From: Jiangella gansuensis DSM 44835
GTDB taxonomy: Bacteria > Actinomycetota > Actinomycetes > Jiangellales > Jiangellaceae
Direction: 5' to 3'
Length of the DNA stretch: 64,000 nt
Assembly: GCF_000515395.1 (NCBI RefSeq)
Contig: NZ_KI911782.1
Location: 907,090 to 971,089 of the forward strand
The translations under genes and the position numbers were made by a program. A model generated the notes under the pieces. It was given only the letters and a program-made list of their open reading frames with translations, made no database searches and was not told where the DNA came from. Shown here one piece after another: positions 16,620-23,306 of this stretch. Each line of letters opens with the position of its first letter. The stretch's first letter is position 1.

Positions 16620-17842
16620 AACGGGTCGCCGACCACCTCTCCGACGTCCTCGGTGCGGTCAAGCCGCTGTCCGAGCTCGATTTCCAGCTGCTCGACGCGC
16701 ACGGCTGTGTGCTCACCGAAGACGTCATCGCTCCCTGGTCGCTGCCGCAGTTCGACAACACCGCCATGGACGGGTACGCGGTGCGGGCCGAGGACGTCGC
16801 GGGCGCGACGGAGGAGGAGCCGGTCGAGCTGCCCGTCGTCGTCGACATCCCGGCCGGCGACACACAGGTCAATGCCATCGGCCCGGGGCTGGCCGCGCGC
16901 ATCATGACCGGGGCGCCCGTCCCGGCCGGCGCCGACGCCATCGTCCCGGTCGAGCACACCGACGGCGGCACGGTGCGGGTGCGCATCAGCACGCCGGCCC
17001 AGCCGAGCGCGCACATCCGCCGCGCGGGCGGCGACGTGCAGGCCGGCGACGTCGTCCTCGGCGCGGGGACGTATCTCGGCGCGGCCCAGATCGGGTTGCT
17101 GGCGGCGGTGGGCCGTGACCGCGTCGTCGTCCGGCCGCGGCCGCGCGTCGTCGTCATCTCCACCGGCAGCGAGCTGATCGAGCCCGGCTATCCGCTGACG
17201 ACGGGGCAGATCTCCGACTCCAACTCGTTCACCCTGACCGCCGCGGCACGCGAGGCCGGCGCCGTCGCCTACCGGGTGCCGCCGGTGCCGGACGACAAGG
17301 ACCGGCTGCTCGGGCTGATCGAGGATCAGCTCATCCGCGCCGACATGGTCATCACCACCGGCGGAGTCAGCGCCGGCGCGTACGACATCGTCAAAGAGGT
17401 GCTGTCGGGCCTCGGCACTGTGCGGTTCGACAGCGTCGCCATGCAGCCGGGCAAACCGCAGGGCTTCGGCACCATCGGCGAGGACAGCACGCCCATCTTC
17501 GCGTTGCCCGGCAACCCGGTCAGCGCGTTCGTGTCGTTCGAGGTCTTCGTGCGCCCGGCCATCCGCAAGATGCTCGGGTCGCCGCGGCTGCACCGGCCCA
17601 GCGTCAAGGCCGTCCTGCAGGAGCGGCTGCGCTCGCCGGAGGGACGGCGCCAGTTCGCCCGCGCCCGCGTCCAGACCACGCAGGACGGCACCTACCAGGT
17701 CCGGCCGATCGGGGCGCAGCAGTCGCACCTCATGGGCGACCTCGCCTACGCCAACGCGCTCATCGTCGTCCCCGAGCACATCACCGAGGTCGCGGCGGGC
17801 CAGGTCGTCGACACCGTTCTGCTGGAGAGGCGGCGGGAGTGA
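16616..17842 (+). CDS. glp: MoeA/gephyrin-like molybdopterin molybdotransferase (Glp)
   Basis: 408 aa, starting with the GTG of a GTGA overlap with galU. MoeA blocks are complete: FDNTAMDGYAVRAED, ARIMTGAPVPAGADAIVPVEHT, VVISTGSELIEPG, TTGGVSAGAYDIVKEVL and FALPGNPVSAFVSFEVFVRP. Family members insert molybdate into adenylated molybdopterin. In corynebacteria a gephyrin-like paralogue (Glp) encoded beside galU binds FtsZ and a membrane receptor, GlpR, to guide division. The position after galU and the SepX/GlpR-like gene at 20376 point to that group. Here moaC and mog follow directly, so a cofactor role is also plausible. Confidence 0.9.
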   Translation: MKRVADHLSDVLGAVKPLSELDFQLLDAHGCVLTEDVIAPWSLPQFDNTAMDGYAVRAEDVAGATEEEPVELPVVVDIPAGDTQVNAIGPGLAARIMTGAPVPAGADAIVPVEHTDGGTVRVRISTPAQPSAHIRRAGGDVQAGDVVLGAGTYLGAAQIGLLAAVGRDRVVVRPRPRVVVISTGSELIEPGYPLTTGQISDSNSFTLTAAAREAGAVAYRVPPVPDDKDRLLGLIEDQLIRADMVITTGGVSAGAYDIVKEVLSGLGTVRFDSVAMQPGKPQGFGTIGEDSTPIFALPGNPVSAFVSFEVFVRPAIRKMLGSPRLHRPSVKAVLQERLRSPEGRRQFARARVQTTQDGTYQVRPIGAQQSHLMGDLAYANALIVVPEHITEVAAGQVVDTVLLERRRE

Positions 17843-18315
17843 ACTCGTCAGGCTTCACGCACCTGGATTCCGAGGGTGCGGCGCGCATGGTCGACGTCTC
17901 GGGCAAGGACGTCACGGTGCGGACGGCGACGGCGTCCGGTCGCGTGCTGGTCTCGCGTGCGGTCGTCGCGGCGCTGCGCGGTGACGGGGTCCCGAAGGGC
18001 GACGCGCTCGCCGTGGCCCGCATCGCCGGCATCCAGGGCGCCAAGAAGACGCCGGACCTGGTGCCGCTGTGTCACCCGCTGGCGTTGCACGGTGTGGACG
18101 TGTCGTTGTCAGTGGTCGACGACGCCGTCGAGATCGTCGCCGTCGTGCGGACGGCCGACCGCACCGGTGTCGAGATGGAGGCCCTGACGGCGGTCGCGAC
18201 CGCCGCGCTCACCGTCGTCGACATGGTCAAGTCCATCGACAAGGGCGCCGTCATCAGCGACATCCGCATCGAGGAGAAAACCGGCGGGAAGTCCGGCACA
18301 TGGCGGCGCGGATGA
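17839..18315 (+). CDS. moaC: cyclic pyranopterin monophosphate synthase
   Basis: 158 aa, GTGA overlap with the upstream gene. MoaC converts the MoaA product to cyclic pyranopterin monophosphate in molybdenum cofactor synthesis. Family blocks are present in order: SEGAARMVDVSGKDVT, AGIQGAKKTPDLVPLCHPL and TGVEMEALTAVATAALTVVDMVKSIDKGAVISDI, ending in EEKTGGKSG. The catalytic Lys and His residues lie within these. Its partner moaA is not in the window. Confidence 0.96.
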   Translation: MNSSGFTHLDSEGAARMVDVSGKDVTVRTATASGRVLVSRAVVAALRGDGVPKGDALAVARIAGIQGAKKTPDLVPLCHPLALHGVDVSLSVVDDAVEIVAVVRTADRTGVEMEALTAVATAALTVVDMVKSIDKGAVISDIRIEEKTGGKSGTWRRG

Positions 18316-18857
18316 AGGCTCTCGTGGTCACCGTCTCGACGCGCGCCGCGTCCGGGGTGTACGAGGACCGCGGCGGGCCGCTGATCGTGGAGCGGTTGCG
18401 CTCCCTGGGCTTTGCGGTGTCCGACCCGACGGTGGTTCCCGACGGCGACGACGTCGAGCAGGCCTTGCGCCAGGGCGTCGCGGCAGGGTACGACGTGATC
18501 GTGACCACCGGCGGCACCGGGCTGAGCCCCACCGACCACACGCCAGAGATGACGCGGCGGGTCCTGGAGGCGGACGTGCCCGGGCTGGCCGAGGCGATCC
18601 GCGCCTACGGTGTCGCGGGCGGCGTGGCCTCCGCTGTGTTGTCGAGGGGCGTGGCCGGGCGGGCCGGACGAACACTGATCGTCAACCTTCCCGGGTCGAC
18701 GGGCGGGGTCCGCGACGGGCTGGCGGTGCTCGCCCCGGTGCTCACGCATGCGGTCGACCAGATCCGGGGTGGCGACCATCCGCGGCCGGCGGCCGGTGAC
18801 CACCCGGGGACCGGCGCGGACGTCGTCGACGGCGGGGGAGACGGGAGCGACCGGTGA
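18312..18857 (+). CDS. mog: molybdopterin adenylyltransferase (MogA/MoaB family)
   Basis: 181 aa. The ATG at 18312 forms an ATGA overlap with the moaC stop and is preferred over the in-frame ATG at 18300. The enzyme adenylates molybdopterin before MoeA inserts molybdate. The diagnostic TTGGTGLSPTDHTPEMTRRVL occurs near residue 62, with ALVVTVSTRAASGVYEDRGGP at the N-terminus and LIVNLPGSTGGVRDGL near the C-terminus. About 25 extra residues rich in Gly and Asp close the protein. Confidence 0.94.
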   Translation: MKALVVTVSTRAASGVYEDRGGPLIVERLRSLGFAVSDPTVVPDGDDVEQALRQGVAAGYDVIVTTGGTGLSPTDHTPEMTRRVLEADVPGLAEAIRAYGVAGGVASAVLSRGVAGRAGRTLIVNLPGSTGGVRDGLAVLAPVLTHAVDQIRGGDHPRPAAGDHPGTGADVVDGGGDGSDR

Positions 18858-19474
18858 GAGGAAGGTCCGGCGGCCGGTTGGGGTGGCCGGTCGAGATCAC
18901 CGAGGGGCCGGTCGGGCTACGGCCGCTGAACGGACGCGACGCGCGAGCGTGGACGCAGATCCGCGCGCGCAGCGACGCCTGGCTGCGGCCCTGGGAGGCC
19001 ACTCCGCCGCCGCCCAACGACCCCTACACCATGAGCTTCCGGCAGATGGTCCGGCTGCACACCGCGCAGGCCCGCGACGACGAGGCGCTGCCGTGGGCCG
19101 TCACCTACGAGGGGCGGCTGGCCGGCCAGTTGAACGTCTCGAACATCATCTGGGGCTCCGCGCGCATGGGCACCGTCGGGTACTGGCTCGACGTCGACCT
19201 CGCAGGCCGCGGCATCATGCCCACCGCGGTGGCGATGGCGGTGGACTACTGCTTCTTCGTAGCCGGGCTGCACCGCCTGGAGGTCAACATCAGGCCGGAG
19301 AACCGTGCCTCGCTGCGCGTGGTCGAGAAGCTCGGATTCCGTGAAGAAGGATTGCGGCCGCGATTGCTGCACATCGACGGTGAATGGCGTGATCATCGCT
19401 CCTTCGCGTTGACCGTCGAAGAGATCCCGGACGGGTTGTTGAGCCGTTGGCGATCATCCCGCATGGCGCCCTGA
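18854..19474 (+). CDS. rimJ: GNAT N-acetyltransferase, RimJ/RimL type
   Basis: 206 aa, GTGA overlap with mog. The acetyl-CoA binding fold is visible: VGYWLDVDLAGRGIMPTAVAMAVDYCF, then HRLEVNIRPENRASLRVVEKLGFREEGLRPR, typical of ribosomal-protein alanine acetyltransferases. RimJ-type enzymes acetylate protein N-termini; the actual substrate here is unknown. Its place between mog and the SepX/GlpR-like gene is, as far as I recall, a conserved actinobacterial order. It is the last gene joined by overlap. Confidence 0.9.
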   Translation: MRGRSGGRLGWPVEITEGPVGLRPLNGRDARAWTQIRARSDAWLRPWEATPPPPNDPYTMSFRQMVRLHTAQARDDEALPWAVTYEGRLAGQLNVSNIIWGSARMGTVGYWLDVDLAGRGIMPTAVAMAVDYCFFVAGLHRLEVNIRPENRASLRVVEKLGFREEGLRPRLLHIDGEWRDHRSFALTVEEIPDGLLSRWRSSRMAP

Positions 19475-19602
19475 CCTAGGCCGATAACGCTCGGTGAGTG
19501 GTATTCGCCATTCCGTCACGTTCTGTTGATGTTTTCCTGTGCGATTATTGCTGCGCTAGCTTTCTGCGCAAAGTGATATGAATTCGCCACGGGGGACGAT
19601 TC

Positions 19603-20235
19603 ATGAACGACTCGGCGGGTGTACGCCTCTGGAACGGTGCGATGCTCCCGACACCGGGGGTGTTCGAGATCGACGCATCGCACACCACGGCGGGCTTCGT
19701 CGCGCGCCACCTGATGGTCACGCAGGTGCGCGGCCGGTTCGAGAAGGTCGAAGGCACCGTCCACATCGCCGAGGACCCACTGGAGTCGTCGGCGTCGGCC
19801 GTCATAGAAACCGCCAGCATCACCACGGGCGCCGCCGACCGCGACGCCCACCTGAAGAGCCCCGACTTCCTCGACATCGAGGTCTTCCCCACCATGCAGT
19901 TCGTCTCGCGGCACGTGCACGGCGGCGAGTCCGGACCGAAGTGGTCCATCGTGAACGGTCAGATGGTGCGCCGGCGGCGCGGCGGCGCCGGCAAGTTCGT
20001 GTGCGTCGGCGACCTGACCATCCGCGGCGTCACCCGCCCGATCGAACTGGACGTCTCCATCGACGGCGTCAAGGGCGACCCGTGGGGCGGCGAACGGCTG
20101 GCGCTGAGCGCGACGGGCGAGATCGACCGCGAGGAGTACGGCATGACCTGGAACGTCGCGCTCGAGGCGGGCGGCTGGCTGGTGTCGCGGAAGATCCAGA
20201 TCGAGATCCGGGCGCAAGCGATCCGGATGACCTGA
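19603..20235 (+). CDS. YceI family protein
   Basis: 210 aa. ATG with GGGGGA about 7 bases upstream. YceI proteins have a lipocalin-like barrel that binds polyisoprenoid or similar amphiphiles. The family pattern is clear: GVFEIDASHTTAGFVARHLMVTQVRGRFEKVEGTV, then ITTGAADRDAHLKSPDFLDIEVFPTMQF and GDLTIRGVTRPIELDV, ending with an EEYGMTWN motif. There is no signal peptide, so it appears cytosolic, as many actinobacterial members are. A 128-base A/T-richer gap separates it from rimJ, so it probably has its own promoter. Confidence 0.92.
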   Translation: MNDSAGVRLWNGAMLPTPGVFEIDASHTTAGFVARHLMVTQVRGRFEKVEGTVHIAEDPLESSASAVIETASITTGAADRDAHLKSPDFLDIEVFPTMQFVSRHVHGGESGPKWSIVNGQMVRRRRGGAGKFVCVGDLTIRGVTRPIELDVSIDGVKGDPWGGERLALSATGEIDREEYGMTWNVALEAGGWLVSRKIQIEIRAQAIRMT

Positions 20236-20375
20236 GGGCGTCGTCGCTCGACTGGGTCGGTGGGCAGTTGGGGCCGTCGGCGGGGTGCTGTCGTCACACC
20301 AGTCACACCTGTTACCGACGACACACCGGTGCAGGTCCAACGTGCGGGATGCCGCGCATCGTAGCGTTCTATGGC

Positions 20376-21281
20376 ATGGGGTACAGCGGACTCATCTACG
20401 CGGCGATCGTCGCAGCGTGGGCCGCCTTTCTCGTGCCCCGATGGGTCCGGCGCAACGAAGAGGTCGACCGGGCCCGAGAAGCCGACGCGGCGCGAGGAGT
20501 TCGCGTCCTGCCCCGTCGAACCGGCCCGCCCCAAGCACCACATGGGCGGGTCGTTGAACAATCCGTACTCGAAAGTCCGGTGGCGGGGGCGCCGGCTGTT
20601 CAGGCAGCTGCATCGGCAGCTACCTCGGAGGCGTCCGTGAATTCGGTCGATCAGCTGTTCGCCGCCGCGGCCAGGCGGCGACGCCGGCTGATGGTGGTAC
20701 TGCTCGGTGCCTTTGTCGCGGCCGTGGGACTGGCCGTCGCCGGGCCGGTGCCCGGCTGGCTGCCCGGCGTGCCGGGGTTGCTGACGTTGCTGTTCGTGTT
20801 CAGCGCCCGCCGGGCCGTCGTCGCCCAGGCACAACGGCGACGGGTCCTGGAGCGTCGTCGGGCCGCGGCGCGGCGGCGGGCGGCGGCTGAGCAGGCGCGT
20901 CTCGATGCCGAGCTGGCGGCGGCGGAAGCGGCGGAGATCGAGGCCGCAGGCCGGCGACTGGTCCTGCCTTCGGACGAGGAGCCCGTTGCCGACGCCACGG
21001 ACGACAGCTGGTCGCCGGTGCCCGTACCGCTGCCGACCTACCTGACCAAGCCGAAGGCGCCGCGGGCAGCCGCGCGGAAGATCGACCTCAGCTCGTCCGG
21101 CGCCTGGACGTCGGGACGGTTGGACCCCGCCAGCTCGATCGAGCTTCCCCGCCGCGAGCCTGCGGAGGCACCTGCTGACCGGCCGGCGGCAGCGACCGGG
21201 ACGGACGGCGCCGCGGCGGACGGCGGCTCCGACGAGCAGTCCGCGCACGAACACCAGCACCGCCGCGCCGTCGGCGACTGA
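20376..21281 (+). CDS. sepX: SepX/GlpR-like divisome membrane protein
   Basis: 301 aa from the ATG that gives MGYSGLIYAAIVAAWAAFLVPRWVRR, the N-terminus expected for this family; an ATG nine codons upstream is possible. One N-terminal membrane helix is followed by about 70 variable residues. Two further helices (LMVVLLGAFVAAVGLAVAGP and GVPGLLTLLFVFSARRAVV) precede a long Arg/Ala-rich coiled-coil region (about residues 140-180) and a disordered acidic tail. SepX in Streptomyces and GlpR in corynebacteria, encoded near galU, have this layout; GlpR is the membrane receptor of gephyrin-like Glp. The name rests on context and topology rather than an alignment. Confidence 0.7.
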   Translation: MGYSGLIYAAIVAAWAAFLVPRWVRRNEEVDRAREADAARGVRVLPRRTGPPQAPHGRVVEQSVLESPVAGAPAVQAAASAATSEASVNSVDQLFAAAARRRRRLMVVLLGAFVAAVGLAVAGPVPGWLPGVPGLLTLLFVFSARRAVVAQAQRRRVLERRRAAARRRAAAEQARLDAELAAAEAAEIEAAGRRLVLPSDEEPVADATDDSWSPVPVPLPTYLTKPKAPRAAARKIDLSSSGAWTSGRLDPASSIELPRREPAEAPADRPAAATGTDGAAADGGSDEQSAHEHQHRRAVGD

Positions 21282-21348
21282 CGGTCGCCCCATGGTCCTG
21301 CCGATTCGTTCTCGGCGTGGTCCGGATGGTAAAGTCTCCCAGGTTCCA

Positions 21349-21421
21349 GGGGCTGTGGCGCAGCTGGTAGCGCACCTCGTTCGCAACGAGGGGGTCAGGG
21401 GTTCGAGTCCCCTCAGCTCCA
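21349..21421 (+). tRNA. tRNA-Ala (anticodon CGC)
   Basis: A 73-nt cloverleaf. Acceptor GGGGCTG pairs with CAGCTCC (one G-T position as a wobble), the D arm is GCGC/GCGC, the anticodon stem is CCTCG/CGAGG around loop TTCGCAA (anticodon CGC), and the T arm is AGGGG-TTCGAGT-CCCCT. CCA is not encoded. A terminator hairpin follows 20 bases later. The accessory island begins immediately downstream, so this is its likely insertion point. Confidence 0.96.
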
Positions 21422-21441
21422 CTTCTTACATCCAGTCAGAC

Positions 21442-21471
21442 ACAGGGCGAACCCATTCGGGTTGGCCCTGT
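21442..21471 (+). terminator. tRNA-Ala terminator
   Basis: ACAGGGC at 21442-21448 pairs with GCCCTGT at 21465-21471, and inner AACCC/GGGTT continues the stem past a G-G mismatch to an ATTC loop. It is followed by TTTCGTTTCG, a rare T-rich tail for this genome. Confidence 0.85.
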
Positions 21472-21515
21472 TTCGTTTCGGGGGTCACGATGGCGAGCGC
21501 ACGGATTCGGTCAGC

Positions 21516-22148
21516 GTGGTAGGGGCGAGAGGTCGCGAAACGGCCATCGCCGGTGCGGTGCATCGGTATCGGCTGTCGCCCGCGCGCTGGACGGCGGCGA
21601 TGGCGCGAGAATGGCGGCGCGACTCCCCACCCGTGGAGGCTGCCGAGCGTGTGGCCGAGCAGCTCTGGGGTTCGGCGACCCTGCTGCCTATGGTCCGGTT
21701 CGTCTGCGCGAGCACGTTCCCCGTCGTGACCTGGGACAGGGACGCGTTGATGCAACGGAAGACTGCCGCGCCGCTGCTCCATCCCAAGCTCGTCGAGCAG
21801 GTCCTCACCGACGTCGCGACGTCGGCTGAGATACCGCCGGTGCTGCGGATCGTGGGGTTCGTCGGGGTATCGCCGCTCGCGACGGCGTACCAGGAGCATG
21901 CGTCGTTGCGCGGCATCGCCCGCACCGTCGTGATGGTCGCGCCGCACGGCAACCCCAGGACGATGACGTTGGCCGAATGCGACGCTCAGGGGACGGCGGT
22001 GGTTTCGGTTCGTGCCGCGGGGCCACAGGTCGTCGTTCCCGGTGACCCCGGGCCCCGAGCCGGCAGCGCCATGTCGCCGATCTGGTTGCGTCTGTTCGGG
22101 GAGCAACTATTCGACTGGGCGATCCGTTCCGGCCGACTACCTGAGTAG
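21516..22148 (+). CDS. hypothetical protein, about 210 aa
   Basis: The frame is open from a TTG at 21462, inside the terminator, so the GTG at 21516 is a more likely start; none has a convincing ribosome binding site. The product contains HRYRLSPARWTAAMAREWRRDSPP, then long helical and beta segments such as LHPKLVEQVLTDVATSAEIPP and GIARTVVMVAPHGNP, and ends LFDWAIRSGRLPE. I do not recognise a family. It is the first gene after tRNA-Ala. Its end overlaps the end of the convergent 99-aa gene by 12 bases. The role is unknown. Confidence 0.5.
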   Translation: MVGARGRETAIAGAVHRYRLSPARWTAAMAREWRRDSPPVEAAERVAEQLWGSATLLPMVRFVCASTFPVVTWDRDALMQRKTAAPLLHPKLVEQVLTDVATSAEIPPVLRIVGFVGVSPLATAYQEHASLRGIARTVVMVAPHGNPRTMTLAECDAQGTAVVSVRAAGPQVVVPGDPGPRAGSAMSPIWLRLFGEQLFDWAIRSGRLPE

Positions 22149-22436
22149 AGCGCCGGATTCCGCCCAGGCCTTCAGCAACGGCGGCCGGGTCCAATTGACC
22201 ATTGTGCTCCTGATGTCGTCGTGGATGTCCAACGCAAGCGAGCACTTCGCTCGCCACGAGAGGAGGCTTTCTCTCCTGCCACCGCCATCGAGGACGTGTC
22301 GTACGACATCGACGATGGCGTGCGTGTTGTGGGCGTACGCATGGTCCCCGTCGAGGATGGTGTCCAGGCGAGCGTGCTGGCAGCGCACGCACATGCAACG
22401 CCAGTAGTGGCTCTCCGGAGAAAGGCTGATCGCCAT
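22137..22436 (-). CDS. hypothetical protein, 99 aa
   Basis: The ATG has GGAGAAGG 8 bases upstream, a good ribosome binding site that supports a real gene. The product is MAISLSPESHYWRCMCVRCQ and onward, with three cysteines in the first 20 residues and a His-rich middle (DGDHAYAHNTHAIVD). The cysteine group could bind a metal. It ends with a Trp-containing amphipathic tail. No family is recognised. It lies 33 bases downstream of the 187-aa gene on the same strand, so the two probably form an operon. Confidence 0.55.
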   Translation of the reverse strand: MAISLSPESHYWRCMCVRCQHARLDTILDGDHAYAHNTHAIVDVVRHVLDGGGRRESLLSWRAKCSLALDIHDDIRSTMVNWTRPPLLKAWAESGALLR

Positions 22437-22469
22437 GCTGACCTTCTCCGACAGGTGGTAGCTCAGCGC

Positions 22470-23033
22470 CTACGGAACCAGCACGGAGAAGTCATTGGAC
22501 ACTCGCGGGCCGCCCCTCGGAGGCATGATGTGGCGCAGGCTCGCGGTCGTTCCCATAGTGCTGAAGGCCGCGCCGGCAGCCAAGGCGCCTACCGCTGACT
22601 GATCTGTTCGTAGTACAGCCATTGGCGTCGGCGATTCGAGCAGATACAGGAAGCCGTGCACCGCATCTTTGGTTCGCAGCGGATCACCCACTGCACCGAG
22701 CATGACGGCGACCGGCCGGCCGTAGGAGTCGATGAGCGACCGAACGTACTCGGCGCCCTTGCCGAGCCAATATTCGTCCAGAGGTAGGGCCAGGATGAAT
22801 TGGCCTTGGGTATCGCCCTCAAAAGCCTCCGCATGTCGGAACAGAACATTCAGGTCGTCGTAGGCAGCCTGGTCGACGTAGCCGCTGTCGGTGAGCGCCC
22901 AGGTGAGTCCGTGGGCCCATTGTTCCTCGACCCAGCGCGTACTGAGGGGTGCCGGCCGTTGGCACGTGTCGTAGTCGTCCCAGTATGCCACGAAGCACCG
23001 ACAGTTGATCTTCAGGCGCGAGATGTGAAGCAC
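22470..23033 (-). CDS. hypothetical protein, 187 aa
   Basis: GTG start at 23033 without a clear ribosome binding site; a later GTG at 22991 is possible. The sequence opens with Cys-rich KINCRCFVAYWDDYDTCQRP and continues through LDEYWLGKGAEYVRSLIDSYGRPVAVMLGAVGD. It ends with small-residue stretches GALAAGAAFSTMGTTAS and PPRGGPRVSNDFSVLVP. Codon choice is less GC-biased than in the surrounding chromosome, consistent with acquired DNA. I do not recognise the family. It is divergent from the defence operon across 273 bases. Confidence 0.55.
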   Translation of the reverse strand: MLHISRLKINCRCFVAYWDDYDTCQRPAPLSTRWVEEQWAHGLTWALTDSGYVDQAAYDDLNVLFRHAEAFEGDTQGQFILALPLDEYWLGKGAEYVRSLIDSYGRPVAVMLGAVGDPLRTKDAVHGFLYLLESPTPMAVLRTDQSAVGALAAGAAFSTMGTTASLRHIMPPRGGPRVSNDFSVLVP

Positions 23034-23306
23034 GCAACGACGAGCCGAGCGAGGAAGCGGGCGCCGGCAGCAGGCTCAGATGTGACATAGGCGATGTGCT
23101 CGTCGAGTTGTGCTTACCGCGCGCCTACTGATAGGGCGCAGGTGCCAGCCATTGCCCCGGGAACATGGTTGGAGCATTAACCGCTCCCTGACCGAGACAT
23201 ACAGGTCGCTCCAGGCCGTACATCACCGCGGCCCTCCCTTTTGTGTCCTACATCCGACTGGCAAGATTCACCTATCGGTGGGGCGGACCGCAGAGAGGTG
23301 TGGCAA
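23034..23306. promoter_or_regulatory. intergenic region upstream of the defence-like operon
   Basis: 273 bases between divergent genes, A/T-richer than the chromosome average. No convincing gene is present. GAGAGGTG at about 23293-23300 is the ribosome binding site for the SNF2-like gene. TTGTGT near 23241 with AAGATT about 16 bases later could be a weak promoter, but the match is poor. Confidence 0.35.
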
